In this document: positions 43,250 through 54,879 of the stretch, in pieces
Layout of the letters: every line of letters starts with the position of its first letter
Numbering within the stretch: position 1 is the stretch's first letter
From: Phytophthora colocasiae
Taxonomy: Eukaryota; Oomycota; Peronosporomycetes; Peronosporales; Peronosporaceae
Assembly (NCBI GenBank): GCA_018806915.1
Contig: JAGKQI010000069.1
Span: 186,001-250,000, forward strand
Reading direction: 5' to 3'
Length of the DNA: 64,000 nucleotides
Made by a program: the position numbers and the translations under genes
Notes under the pieces: generated by a model
The model's database searches: none
Told to the model about the DNA's origin: nothing
What the model saw: only the letters and a program-made list of their open reading frames with translations

Positions 43250-43507
43250 AGTTTTCTCTTTTTGCTGCCGCCTCTGCAATCTTCTTTAGTCTGAGCCTTT
43301 TTCGCTACAAACTCAAGACCAAGTCGAAGAAGCAGCGGTAGTTTTACCTGTTTCCCCTTTCACGAACATTTTTGTTGAGACCTTCGTATCCCTTTCACTT
43401 GAGTGGGTTCTCGACCTTCGCGATCGCCGAGCTGAACTCTGTTGGGCTCACTCCAGATTTATACCAGTTGGTGAATTGCTCCTTCATCGGGGCTTTCATC
43501 GCGGTGC
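43250..43507 (-). pseudogene. Inverted RXLR effector relic
   Basis: Read on the minus strand, 43507-43250 aligns with the 3' half of the array effector: words such as ATGAAGGAGCAATTC, GGAGTGAGCCCAA, GCGAAGGTCGAGAACCC and AAGAAGATTGCAGAGGC occur in the same order. There are a 12 bp gap near 43490, an in-frame stop after the conserved GAGAACCC block and several indels. The signal peptide and RXLR region are absent. This third RXLR locus is in the opposite orientation to the others and lies between two ankyrin genes. Confidence 0.8.
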
Positions 43508-43897
43508 CGATGGGGAATATCATGTTTTACTTCTGCATAAATTAGGTACAAACACTTCCAACATGGCAATCCCCCCACTGCTCACTTGTGTCTCGCTAGT
43601 GCTCCCCACCAAGCTCCAAGGGTTCCCCATGTCGCTCAATGCATCAACCAATTCCTTTTCCCGTCCGCTATCGACGCTGCCGTGTATTTCGATCTCCAGT
43701 GTGTCATCACAGTATTCGGAACGACAAGTACTTGGACTGTTGGTGCAATGGACGGCGCTGCTTCTCGTGGACGTCTCGAACTTGTCAAGTGGCTGGACAC
43801 AAACCGATCTGAAGGTTGTTCCTCTGCTGCATTTAGCGGAGCAGCAGGCAATAACCATCTCGATGTGTTACTCTGGCTGCTCGAACGTTATGCTGAT

Positions 43898-44725
43898 CAG
43901 GGGTCTGAATAAAAAATTTCAGTATCGATAAAATCAGTTTCTAAAAATAAAAAAACGGATTACTGGGATATTCACAAAAAATAAAATATGATATTTCTCG
44001 AAAATTGCAATACAATATAACATAAGTGCTTGCGCAAGACACAATTGAACTGATGGAGTCCATCATGGACGTCCTAACCCGAGAAGCCAGCTCTTTTGCG
44101 TTCATTATACTCCATACTGACCACCTAACTACCTTAAATCACTGGCCAACAGCGAATCCTTTTGCATGGTGACCTTTTCATTCTCAAAAACTCCCGCTCT
44201 GTCTAAACAGTGACGAACAAAGACATCTGCGCCTACTTCTACGAGAACCTTGGTCATGGCCTCTATCGGTGTAAGCATTGTGGCTCCGAGCGCAAGCAAA
44301 TCGCCAATACTGGATACTCCAACTTGATCGGGCACCTGGCTAATAAGCACGACGGCTTCAAGGACCTATACGCAGCAACGCTGTCTTCCAAGGACAGTAC
44401 CCTCCGGGATTTTGGGTTCGTGTCTGAAGAGACGTCTCATCGCTTCCAGTGGATGAGATGGGTCGTCGAGCGGAATATGCCGCTGTCGGAAGTCGACAAC
44501 GAGCTGACACGCTCGATGTCTAGATGGAGGTCAGTGTCGTCACGTGTGCTTCTTAACTCTATGCGTGATGTAGCCAAGAAGGTGGGCAAGTCGCTCGAGA
44601 AGGCGCTGGGCAGCTGTTTCGCGATATTGCAGTTATTGCGGCCGCTTTCAGCGTGTTGTATTGAGATTATTACTACTGCAGCAACTACAGCCAATTCCGT
44701 GTAATACTGAATTGGACAAGGCCTG
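43898..44725 (+). mobile_element. Non-autonomous hAT element with 8 bp target duplication
   Basis: ATGCTGAT stands at 43890-43897 and 44726-44733 on both sides, the 8 bp duplication typical of hAT. The element begins CAGGGGTCTG and ends AAGGCCTG, giving short CAGG/CCTG ends. At 828 bp it is too short for a full transposase. Confidence 0.85.
44210..44704 (+). pseudogene. hAT transposase fragment with BED zinc finger
   Basis: An open frame without an ATG (it begins at a GTG following a possible splice acceptor ...AAACAG). It encodes a BED-type finger, CKHC...HLANKH (C-x2-C...H-x4-H), followed by a region (WMRWVVERNMPLSEVDNELTR) like the start of hAT transposases. The catalytic DDE region and the C-terminal dimerisation domain are missing. 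It is an internal-deletion remnant; expression would yield at most a DNA-binding fragment. Confidence 0.7.
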
Positions 44726-45687
44726 ATGCTGATCAATACGACTTAACAGAAGCTTTAAGGAAAGCTACTGAGGCAGGACAACTGGAAGCTGTGGTGATGA
44801 TAGTACCGAGATGTCAACCATTTGCAGTTGGTGAAGCGCTTGGTGTTGCTATAGTTAATGAACACACAGATGTGGTGGAGTTTCTCCTTCAAAATTGCTC
44901 TTCTTTTGAAATGGGCTCTGGACTGGTGGCAGCAGCAGACAATGACTTTCCTGAAATGCTCGAACGCATTCTAACCCAATGTGGGTCTTATGACGGACTC
45001 TCTTTTCGTGGTAAAATCGGTTTTCGCTCGTGTTTCGTCTCGGCCGCTTCACGCAGTAGCGCACAGATTGTGAAGTTACTGGTCAGTGCCATTCCAGGGT
45101 CAGGATTTCCGCTGCAGACAATTGGTTCTGTGCTAGTGATTGCAGCAGCTAGTTCCAATTACAAGATTGTGGAGATTGTCTTGGACGCATTCAAGACGAG
45201 AGAGCCTCGCCCAATTGTTATTGTCAGATCTGCTTTCAAGAAGGCGCAGGCACTCAACGACCAGAAGATGTTGAAGATACTGACGGAATATTGTGGCGAG
45301 GGTGTGTCTCGCTTGAGTTTGTTTGGTGTTTTGCCCTGAGCAAGCAAGGAGAAAAGTTATCATTTAACGAAGGTGTGAGAAGAAATGATTAATAAATATG
45401 CAACCTTACTCAGAATACGTACTGAGTTGAACTATGAAAGATAAACAGTTCAAGAAGAGCTGGTTCTTCTTAGCCTATCCATTTTCCCAGCTGGGATGTT
45501 ATGTTTTGGAAATGCTCGTCGATGTGATTTGTCACTTCGACTCGTTTAAAGAACCGCAACACCATTTGGTTAAGTCCCTCCTCCAGAGAACTACTCATGC
45601 GCGTCTACTCCGCGGTCCTATTTATCGCATCTGCGTTCCTTGTGAACGAGGCTCCTGTGTTCGCGGAACAGTCGAGAGTTTTGTCCC

Positions 45688-45982
45688 TGTTGAACACGAA
45701 AACTTTGTTGTTGTTTTAATCTCAATTTATTATTCTCTACTTAATTGCCCTCTAATAGACCGATGTGCTCAGTCGTTGGCAAAAGGAGAAGTGAGCTCCT
45801 TTCGCCGGTTTGACCATCATCGCACGAGTGAATTGTTGCCGTCGGCGACAGCGTTGATTGGCAGTTACAGACGCCGCCTTTCCACACTTAGACAGTGTTC
45901 ACTTAACTTGAATATACTTATCTAATCTTTTGTATACTACACCACAGCCTATGCCTCCACTGGCTTGTGGCTCATTTTAACA
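45688..45982 (-). repeat. Copia LTR 1 (3' LTR of copy A)
   Basis: 295 bp, TG...CA ends; lacks about 9 bp (around the GTCGGCGACAGCG stretch near 45842) that the other two LTRs contain. Confidence 0.9.
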
Positions 45983-46000
45983 CTCCCACTAAGTGTACAC

Positions 46001-49000
46001 TTATGTGGAGACGTCTTTCACTCCAATCTTATCTCTTAAAACTGTGAACTGTTTAGTAGGAAGTGCCTTTGTCAAAATATCCGCTGCCATGCTGGCAGTT
46101 GGACAGTACTCAATAACTAGGCGTCCTTCTTCTACTAAGTCTCTAGTAAACAGGTATTTTATCTCAATGTGCTTGCTAGCCTTATGGTTTCCTGGATTCT
46201 TTGTGATGCTTATTGCTGATCTGCTATCACACCATACTTGCACAGGTTTCTCTTGACGAAATCCCATTTCCGATAGTAAGTGCCACAACCATTCGCTTTC
46301 TTTAGCACCTTCACTTAATGCGATTAGTTCAGCCTCCACAGTAGAAAGAGACACGCATCCTTGTTTGCTACTACACCATGAGATGCTGCAGCCTGCCATC
46401 TGAATCACATAGCCCGTGATAGATTTACGTTCTTTTGATTGACACGCGAAGCTTGCGTCTGTGTACACTTCATACGTTACCTCCATTGACTTTCCATCAA
46501 GAAGTAGACCGTACGTCGACGTCCTTTTCAAGTATTTTAGCACTCTCCTAGCTGCTTCCCAATGTGTCCTATTGTAACATGACAGATACTTACTCAATTC
46601 TCTTACTGCGTTTGCTATATCAGGTCGTGTGCCTCTTACCAAATATTGCAGCGACCCTACTAAACCTCTATAGTCAAATTTCTGCGCGCTGATTTGCTCC
46701 GCAGACATTTTTGTTTCAGGCTCTAACTCAATGCCAGTGACTTGAGGTGTCGCTACAGCTGAGCTGTTCTCAATGTTGTACTTCTTAATCAAATCCAATA
46801 TGTACTGGTGTTGCGATATTGACATCGTCTTTTGCTCTCTATTTCTCCGGACTTCCATTTTCAGGATATAGTGAATATCTCCTAAGTCCTTCATCTTAAA
46901 CCTCAAGGATAGTTCTCTTTTGATTTTGTTGATGAGCTGTAGGCTTTTTGACATGATTGTCAAATCATCAACGTAGACTACAATGATTATCCATTCAACT
47001 CCCACTTTTTGCACGTATATGCAATATTCCTTGTTGCATCGTTCAAAACCCAAGGATGAAAGGAATGTGTGGAGGACACTGTACCAAATTCTGGGTGCTT
47101 GTTTGAGCCCGTAGATACTCTTTAAAAGCTCACAGACATATCCTTCCTTTCCCACGGTATGATATCCTGGTGGTTGGCGCATGTAAATGCGTTGATCACC
47201 GTCCATTGACCCATTTAGGAATGCTGTATGTACATCCATCTGATGAATGTGGCAATCTAGTATGGTTCCAATTGCTAGTACTAGTCGAAGTGACTCAAAT
47301 CTAGCAACTGGTGCATATACCTCATCGCAATCAACACCAAACTCTTGGTGGTTTCCTTGCGCAACTAGTCTAGCCTTAAATCGCTCGACTACTCCGTTAG
47401 CGTGATACTTTACCACTAGTACCCAATGGCATGGTAGAGCCTTTCGTCCTTGTGGTAGTTTGACTAAACGCCACGTTTCATTATCCATTAATGACTCAAA
47501 CTCAAGGTCCAGTGCCTGACGCCACTGTTTTCGATATGGACCACTTAGAGCATCCTTTAAAGTACGAGGAATTGGTACTTTGTTTTGCTGGATATCATCT
47601 TTATTAGCAGCATCTAGCAGTGCCTGATAGCACTTGTAGTCACCAAACCGAGCAGGAGGCTTTCTCTCCCTACGTGACCGCTTTGGTACTGGTGTAGGTG
47701 CTCCCACTGCTTCAACTAACCCCGTTTTTCTTTACGGGTCTGGCTTGTAGCCGTGATCGATTGGTCGTTAGCTCCCACTGATTGGTTCGACCTATCATCT
47801 CCAATGTCTTCTGCGGAATTTTACCAAATGCCCGCGAGACTATCTCTACACTGTGTTGAGTGTCAAACATAACATGCCGTGAATAAATAAACTTATTGGA
47901 GTACACCTCTAAGAGGCGATATGCCTTGTACTCTTCAGATATCCCCAAAAATCGGCACTTAGTCGCACGTGCCGAAAGTTTCGAATCTTTTCGTCGTGCT
48001 TCAGGAACATGTGCAAAGCATATTCCTCCCCAAATATGTATGTCACTCACATCAGGAGCTTTTCCATATACTTTTTCGTATGGTGTCATGTTGCCTAGCC
48101 GACTCATTGGTGTTCTATTTTGCACATAAGTCATGTACATGAGGGCTTCCGGCCACCACCTTTCTGGCATTTCAGCATCTTTTAGTGCGCATCTAACTTT
48201 GCTCATTTTTGTTTGATGGTCTCTTTCTGCTGCACCATTTTCTTCTGGGCAGTATGCATTCGACTTTTGAAACACAATGCCCTTATCCTTACAGAAGTTA
48301 TTGAACGCTTGATTGACGAACTCCGTTCCACCATCTGATCTAATGCGTCTAATTGTGAACTTTCCGTCACGTTCCAGTTGCATGAGTAGCGTTTTAACTT
48401 TGTCGTTTACTTCTGTCTTATTCCGGAGAACAAATGTCCAACGCCATGATGATTGATCGTCAATTATGCTCAAGAAATATCTTATAGTTCCAACAGTACC
48501 ATAGACTCCCATTGTTTTCATCGGCCCGTTCGTATCCATGTGGATCGTACTAATTGGGCGGGTGTCTCTAGTGCCGTGCAAATTCCGATATGACATTCTT
48601 CTCATCTTCATCTCCGCACATGTGGAGCAAAAGAAGTTTACTTGACTCAGCTTGCTTCGCTCCGCATACGGAATACCTTTGACAAGCTGCTTACTCATTA
48701 TGTCTATCAGCTTTTCTTTATTTACATGCCCAAGTCTCACATGCCATTCCTTGATTAGACTCTCAAGTTTAGTCTGGTTAGGTAAAGCAAGTGGCTTGCA
48801 AGGCTTTGTTTTGATGGCATTGCACATCACTTGCCTTTCCTTTAGCGAGCAGGTTTGAATATAATATGCTCCATTGAATGTCTTTGCCACAAACACCAAT
48901 TTGTGCTTCCAGAGTACAAACTTGTACAATCCTGTATAGCTTTCTATAATCTGATAACCTGCCTTCTTAAGCCAATACTCACTTAGTATATTTGATGTTG

Positions 49001-49487
49001 CGTTTGGTACTAATGCTATGTTGCTGAACTGTACCGGTTTGGTACCAGTTGGACTCAAGACATGCAACTTAATTGTACCAACAAATGTATTTCTCAGTTT
49101 AGAGCCCTGTCCAAATGTAAATACGTAGTCGTCGTTTGGGCTCTTGGTCACAAAAACCGACGCTCGCCCAGTCAGTCCATGCCCGCATCCTGTATCCAAA
49201 ACCCAAGAATTTTCTGTTAACTCGCGCAGTGGCTCCAACAGAAAAGGATACAAGCGACTTACCGTATCTTCCAGGCTCTTTGCTTTTTCTTCGATCTCTG
49301 CGGCTGCAGATGTGACCGATGCATTGTTGACAGGGATCCCACTGTTGCCATCAAACTCATCCATATCCTCGTCACTGTCTGCAGTGCTGGACACAACAGG
49401 TGAGTTGGGTGTACAGGTTTCCCCGCCTAATTTGCAGGGGTCGGACCAAGAAAATCTGCCAGGATGCAAAATCTGCACAGGTATCAC
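46001..49487 (-). pseudogene. Copia pol, copy A, one frameshift
   Basis: Two frames, 49487-47712 (591 residues) and 47707-46001 (568 residues), are separated by loss of one C near 47728 relative to copy B. First part: aspartic protease LDTG (residues 97-100), integrase HHCC finger (H249, H254, C287, C290) and DD35E core (D318, D385, E421). Second part: reverse transcriptase with YVDD, RNase H (YTDASFA), and the Copia-type C terminus (KHIEIKY, ADILTKAL). Everything except the one base is intact. Confidence 0.9.
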
Positions 49488-49690
49488 ATAGATGCATCAG
49501 GTACTGAGTTACTGAAAAGTTGGGAGGGATTATCTTCCTTGAACCTTCATCGTGAATCCCATTTCCCCCCGTGATTGCATGTAACTCAGTACATTGGCAG
49601 ACCAGATAGAGCAAATCGCATCCGCATCTTCACTCCCTGATCAAGGTAAATTACTTGATGCAGTTGCAAATTAGGCGGGGAAACCTGTAC
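49411..49690. repeat. 26 bp inverted repeat at the gag-pol junction, copy A
   Basis: 49411-49436 and 49665-49690 are exact reverse complements with a 228 nt loop. The gag stop codon (49671-49673) lies inside one arm, and pol begins beyond the other. Gag and pol are in the same frame. Confidence 0.85.
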
Positions 49691-50842
49691 TAAATCCACC
49701 GGGTGTCAACGGCACATCTGCCGAAGCAGTCGCAGGAGGCGTACTTGGCCCACTCTCTGCAATCCTGAGCTTTTCGAGGCACGCAGCATCAACAGGGATC
49801 TCGACGCGCGGGGCAGACTGGGCGGGCTGCACCTTCTGCACTCGAGCGTGATCTGTCTTCCGAATCCGCAGGCGCTTTGGCTCGCTGTAGATGTTCTTGC
49901 GGCCAACACCATTCGCAATATCCCTTTTTCTAACAGGGCAGTCCCGTTTGAAGTGGGGACCAATTCCATTCATGTCATTGTGAACGCCGTTGCAATAGAA
50001 GCAGGCGTTCACGCGCTCATCGTCCATGGGTAAGGGCGTGGCCTTACGCTTCCCCGATTTCTTGGACTGGACCTTCTTCCCACCAGCTGTAGCCGAGGCA
50101 GCATAGTTGACCGGAACAGGCGTGTCAGTTTTCCCCATTGCCTGTATCTCCGCCTTGCTCTTGTTCCCGAAGATACTCCTCATCTTCTTCTCCACCTTTT
50201 CCAACGTAAATTCATCAGGCGTAAAAGTGACACTTGGTCCCCAAAGGTGGCTCGGGATGAGCGACAGAACCTTCCCAATCATCAGTTGACTAGGGAGAAG
50301 GTGCACCCTCAATGTATCTTGGCCCTGCCTGTTCAGCCGATTGCGCACCGCACGCAGACGCTGAAAAAGCTCACCAATCGAGCCGAAATCCATAGCCAGG
50401 GTGTGCTCAAACTCTTGGATCATCTCCACCATCCCCATTGCGTTGTTCTGCCCAAAATCAGCCTCAAGTTGCTGCCAGAACTGCGGGACCGGCTGTGACG
50501 CAAGCGGTGTGCTCAATTGCGCCATATAGCCGTGCGGGGGTGTCTGATTGAACAGATCCCGCAGGTACGATTCCTGCTCTTGCAAAAGGCCGTCTCTAGC
50601 GCATGTCCATTACGCTGGGCCTCAGTCGCTTGGTCACTCAAAGCCGGTACAGGGGCCGGATTCGTGAGCAAATCCTGGTACCCTAGAGTCGGTGCAGATC
50701 GACCGGCTTGAATCTCGGTGACACGACGACGGTTGGTCATCTGCGTCAGATGCGCCAACACCGCATCCTTCCATCGCTGAAAGTCGCTTGGCTTGCCGTT
50801 GAACTTCAGCCCCGAAAAGTCCTTCTTGTTTTCCTTGGCCAT
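49671..50842 (-). pseudogene. Copia gag, copy A, one frameshift
   Basis: Frames 50842-50513 and 50585-49671 together match the open 390-residue gag of copy B; one A is missing from the A run near 50584. Contains a retrotransposon Gag-type central region and a variant zinc knuckle (CFYC...HFKRDC). Confidence 0.88.
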
Positions 50843-50864
50843 CTTCAGTACTCAATACTTGAAA

Positions 50865-51168
50865 TGTTGAACACGAAAACTTTGTTGTTGTTTTAATCTC
50901 AATTTATTATTCTCTACTTAATTGCCCTCTAATAGACCGATGTGCTCAGTCGTTGGCAAAAGGAGAAGTGAGCTCCTTTCGCCGGTTTGACCATCATCGC
51001 ACGAGTGAATTGTTGCCGTCGGCAGAAGCGCCGACAGCGTTGATTGGCAGTTACAGACGCCGCCTTTCCACACTTAGACAGTGTTCACTTAACTTGAATA
51101 TACTTATCTAATCTTTTGTATACTACACCACAGCCTATGCCTCCACTGGCTTGTGGCTCATTTTAACA
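50865..51168 (-). repeat. Copia LTR 2, shared by copies A and B
   Basis: 304 bp; acts as 5' LTR of copy A and 3' LTR of copy B. It has no target duplication of its own. Confidence 0.9.
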
Positions 51169-51186
51169 CTCCCACTAAGTGTACAC

Positions 51187-54100
51187 TTATGTGGAGACGT
51201 CTTTCACTCCAATCTTATCTCTTAAAACTGTGAACTGTTTAGTAGGAAGTGCCTTTGTCAAAATATCCGCTGCCATGCTGGCAGTTGGACAGTACTCAAT
51301 AACTAGGCGTCCTTCTTCTACTAAGTCTCTAGTAAACAGGTATTTTATCTCAATGTGCTTGCTAGCCTTATGGTTTCCTGGATTCTTTGTGATGCTTATT
51401 GCTGATCTGCTATCACACCATACTTGCACAGGTTTCTCTTGACGAAATCCCATTTCCGATAGTAAGTGCCACAACCATTCGCTTTCTTTAGCACCTTCAC
51501 TTAATGCGATTAGTTCAGCCTCCACAGTAGAAAGAGACACGCATCCTTGTTTGCTACTACACCATGAGATGCTGCAGCCTGCCATCTGAATCACATAGCC
51601 CGTGATAGATTTACGTTCTTTTGATTGGACACGCGAAGCTTGCGTCTGTGTACACTTCATACGTTACCTCCATTGACTTTCCATCAAGAAGTAGACCGTA
51701 CGTCGACGTCCTTTTCAAGTATTTTAGCACTCTCCTAGCTGCTTCCCAATGTGTCCTATTGTAACATGACAGATACTTACTCAATTCTCTTACTGCGTTT
51801 GCTATATCAGGTCGTGTGCCTCTTACCAAATATTGCAGCGACCCTACTAAACCTCTATAGTCAAATTTCTGCGCGCTGATTTGCTCCGCAGACATTTTTG
51901 TTTCAGGCTCTAACTCAATGCCAGTGACTTGAGGTGTCGCTACAGCTGAGCTGTTCTCAATGTTGTACTTCTTAATCAAATCCAATATGTACTGGTGTTG
52001 CGATATTGACATCGTCTTTTGCTCTCTATTTCTCCGGACTTCCATTTTCAGGATATAGTGAATATCTCCTAAGTCCTTCATCTTAAACCTCAAGGATAGT
52101 TCTCTTTTGATTTTGTTGATGAGCTGTAGGCTTTTTGACATGATTGTCAAATCATCAACGTAGACTACAATGATTATCCATTCAACTCCCACTTTTGCAC
52201 GTATATGCAATATTCCTTGTTGCATCGTTCAAAACCCAAGGATGAAAGGAATGTGTGGAGGACACTGTACCAAATTCTGGGTGCTTGTTTGAGCCCGTAG
52301 ATACTCTTTAAAAGCTCACAGACATATCCTTCCTTTCCCACGGTATGATATCCTGGTGGTTGGCGCATGTAAATGCGTTGATCACCGTCCATTGACCCAT
52401 TTAGGAATGCTGTATGTACATCCATCTGATGAATGTGGCAATCTAGTATGGTTCCAATTGCTAGTACTAGTCGAAGTGACTCAAATCTAGCAACTGGTGC
52501 ATATACCTCATCGCAATCAACACCAAACTCTTGGTGGTTTCCTTGCGCAACTAGTCTAGCCTTAAATCGCTCGACTACTCCGTTAGCGTGATACTTTACC
52601 ACTAGTACCCAATGGCATGGTAGAGCCTTTCGTCCTTGTGGTAGTTTGACTAAACGCCACGTTTCATTATCCATTAATGACTCAAACTCAAGGTCCAGTG
52701 CCTGACGCCACTGTTTTCGATATGGACCACTTAGAGCATCCTTTAAAGTACGAGGAATTGGTACTTTGTTTTGCTGGATATCATCTTTATTAGCAGCATC
52801 TAGCAGTGCCTGATAGCACTTGTAGTCACCAAACCGAGCAGGAGGCTTTCTCTCCCTACGTGACCGCTTTGGTACTGGTGTAGGTGCTCCCACTGCTTCA
52901 ACTAACCCCCGTTTTTCTTTACGGGTCTGGCTTGTAGCCGTGATCGATTGGTCGTTAGCTCCCACTGATTGGTTCGACCTATCATCTCCAATGTCTTCTG
53001 CGGGAATTTTACCAAATGCCCGCGAGACTATCTCTACACTGTGTTGAGTGTCAAACATAACATGCCGTGAATAAATAAACTTATTGGAGTACACCTCTAA
53101 GAGGCGATATGCCTTGTACTCTTCAGATATCCCCAAAAATCGGCACTTAGTCGCACGTGCCGAAAGTTTCGAATCTTTTCGTCGTGCTTCAGGAACATGT
53201 GCAAAGCATATTCCTCCCCAAATATGTATGTCACTCACATCAGGAGCTTTTCCATATACTTTTTCGTATGGTGTCATGTTGCCTAGCCGACTCATTGGTG
53301 TTCTATTTTGCACATAAGTCATGTACATGAGGGCTTCCGGCCACCACCTTTCTGGCATTTCAGCATCTTTTAGTGCGCATCTAACTTTGCTCATTTTTGT
53401 TTGATGGTCTCTTTCTGCTGCACCATTTTCTTCTGGGCAGTATGCATTCGACTTTTGAAACACAATGCCCTTATCCTTACAGAAGTTATTGAACGCTTGA
53501 TTGACGAACTCCGTTCCACCATCTGATCTAATGCGTCTAATTGTGAACTTTCCGTCACGTTCCAGTTGCATGAGTAGCGTTTTAACTTTGTCGTTTACTT
53601 CTGTCTTATTCCGGAGAACAAATGTCCAACGCCATGATGATTGATCGTCAATTATGCTCAAGAAATATCTTATAGTTCCAACAGTACCATAGACTCCCAT
53701 TGTTTTCATCGGCCCGTTCGTATCCATGTGGATCGTACTAATTGGGCGGGTGTCTCTAGTGCCGTGCAAATTCCTGATATGACATTCTTCTCATCTTCAT
53801 CTCCGCACATGTGGAGCAAAAGAAGTTTACTTGACTCAGCTTGCTTCGCTCCGCATACGGAATACCTTTGACAAGCTGCTTACTCATTATGTCTATCAGC
53901 TTTTCTTTATTTACATGCCCAAGTCTCACATGCCATTCCTTGATTAGACTCTCAAGTTTAGTCTGGTTAGGTAAAGCAAGTGGCTTGCAAGGCTTTGTTT
54001 TGATGGCATTGCACATCACTTGCCTTTCCTTTAGCGAGCAGGTTTGAATATAATATGCTCCATTGAATGTCTTTGCCACAAACACCAATTTGTGCTTCCA

Positions 54101-54676
54101 GAGTACAAACTTGTACAATCCTGTATAGCTTTCTATAATCTGATAACCTGCCTTCTTAAGCCAATACTCACTTAGTATATTTGATGTTGCGTTTGGTACT
54201 AATGCTATGTTGCTGAACTGTACCGGTTTGGTACCAGTTGGACTCAAGACATGCAACTTAATTGTACCAACAAATGTATTTCTCAGTTTAGAGCCCTGTC
54301 CAAATGTAAATACGTAGTCGTCGTTTGGGCTCTTGGTCACAAAAACCGACGCTCGCCCAGTCAGTCCATGCCCGCATCCTGTATCCAAAACCCAAGAATT
54401 TTCTGTTAACTCGCGCAGTGGCTCCAACAGAAAAGGATACAAGCGACTTACCGTATCTTCCAGGCTCTTTGCTTTTTCTTCGATCTCTGCGGCTGCAGAT
54501 GTGACCGATGCATTGTTGACAGGGATCCCACTGTTGCCATCAAACTCATCCATATCCTCGTCACTGTCTGCAGTGCTGGACACAACAGGTGAGTTGGGTG
54601 TACAGGTTTCCCCGCCTAATTTGCAGGGGTCGGACCAAGAAAATCTGCCAGGATGCAAAATCTGCACAGGTATCAC
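51187..54676 (-). pseudogene. Copia pol, copy B, three frameshifts
   Basis: Four frames: 54676-53756 (protease, integrase finger), 53769-52174 (integrase core and first half of reverse transcriptase), 52225-51611 (YVDD region and part of RNase H) and 51660-51187 (RNase H end). Relative to copy A there is one extra base near 53775, one T lost near 52195 and one extra G near 51627. These sites are intact in A, and A's lesions are intact in B. Confidence 0.88.
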
Positions 54677-54879
54677 ATAGATGCATCAGGTACTGAGTTA
54701 CTGAAAAGTTGGGAGGGATTATCTTCCTTGAACCTTCATCGTGAATCCCATTTCCCCCCGTGATTGCATGTAACTCAGTACATTGGCAGACCAGATAGAG
54801 CAAATCGCATCCGCATCTTCACTCCCTGATCAAGGTAAATTACTTGATGCAGTTGCAAATTAGGCGGGGAAACCTGTAC
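54600..54879. repeat. 26 bp inverted repeat at the gag-pol junction, copy B
   Basis: Same arrangement as in copy A; arms about 54600-54625 and 54854-54879, gag stop within the second arm. Confidence 0.82.

Larger units (their letters stand above)
43563..45339 (+). pseudogene. Ankyrin-repeat gene disrupted by frameshift and hAT insertion
   Basis: N-terminal cap MAIPPLLTCVSLVLPTKLQG matches the intact ankyrin gene. One C is missing from the run at 43625-43628, after which the frame continues as VAQCINQFLF...AAVYFDLQCV and ankyrin units to LLERYAD at 43897. An 828 bp hAT element interrupts the gene there. Ankyrin coding resumes at 44734 (QYDLTEALRKATEAG) and is open to the stop at 45339, with units such as EHTDVVEFLLQN and SSAQIVKLLVSAI. 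Were the insertion absent (keeping one target copy) the frame would be continuous at that point, so only the one-base deletion and the hAT have disabled it. Confidence 0.85.

Noticed and set aside
45434..45925. 163-codon plus-strand frame across the second RXLR promoter and Copia LTR
   Set aside because: It runs through the RXLR start in a different frame and continues into the LTR, so it is a chance frame created by the insertion.
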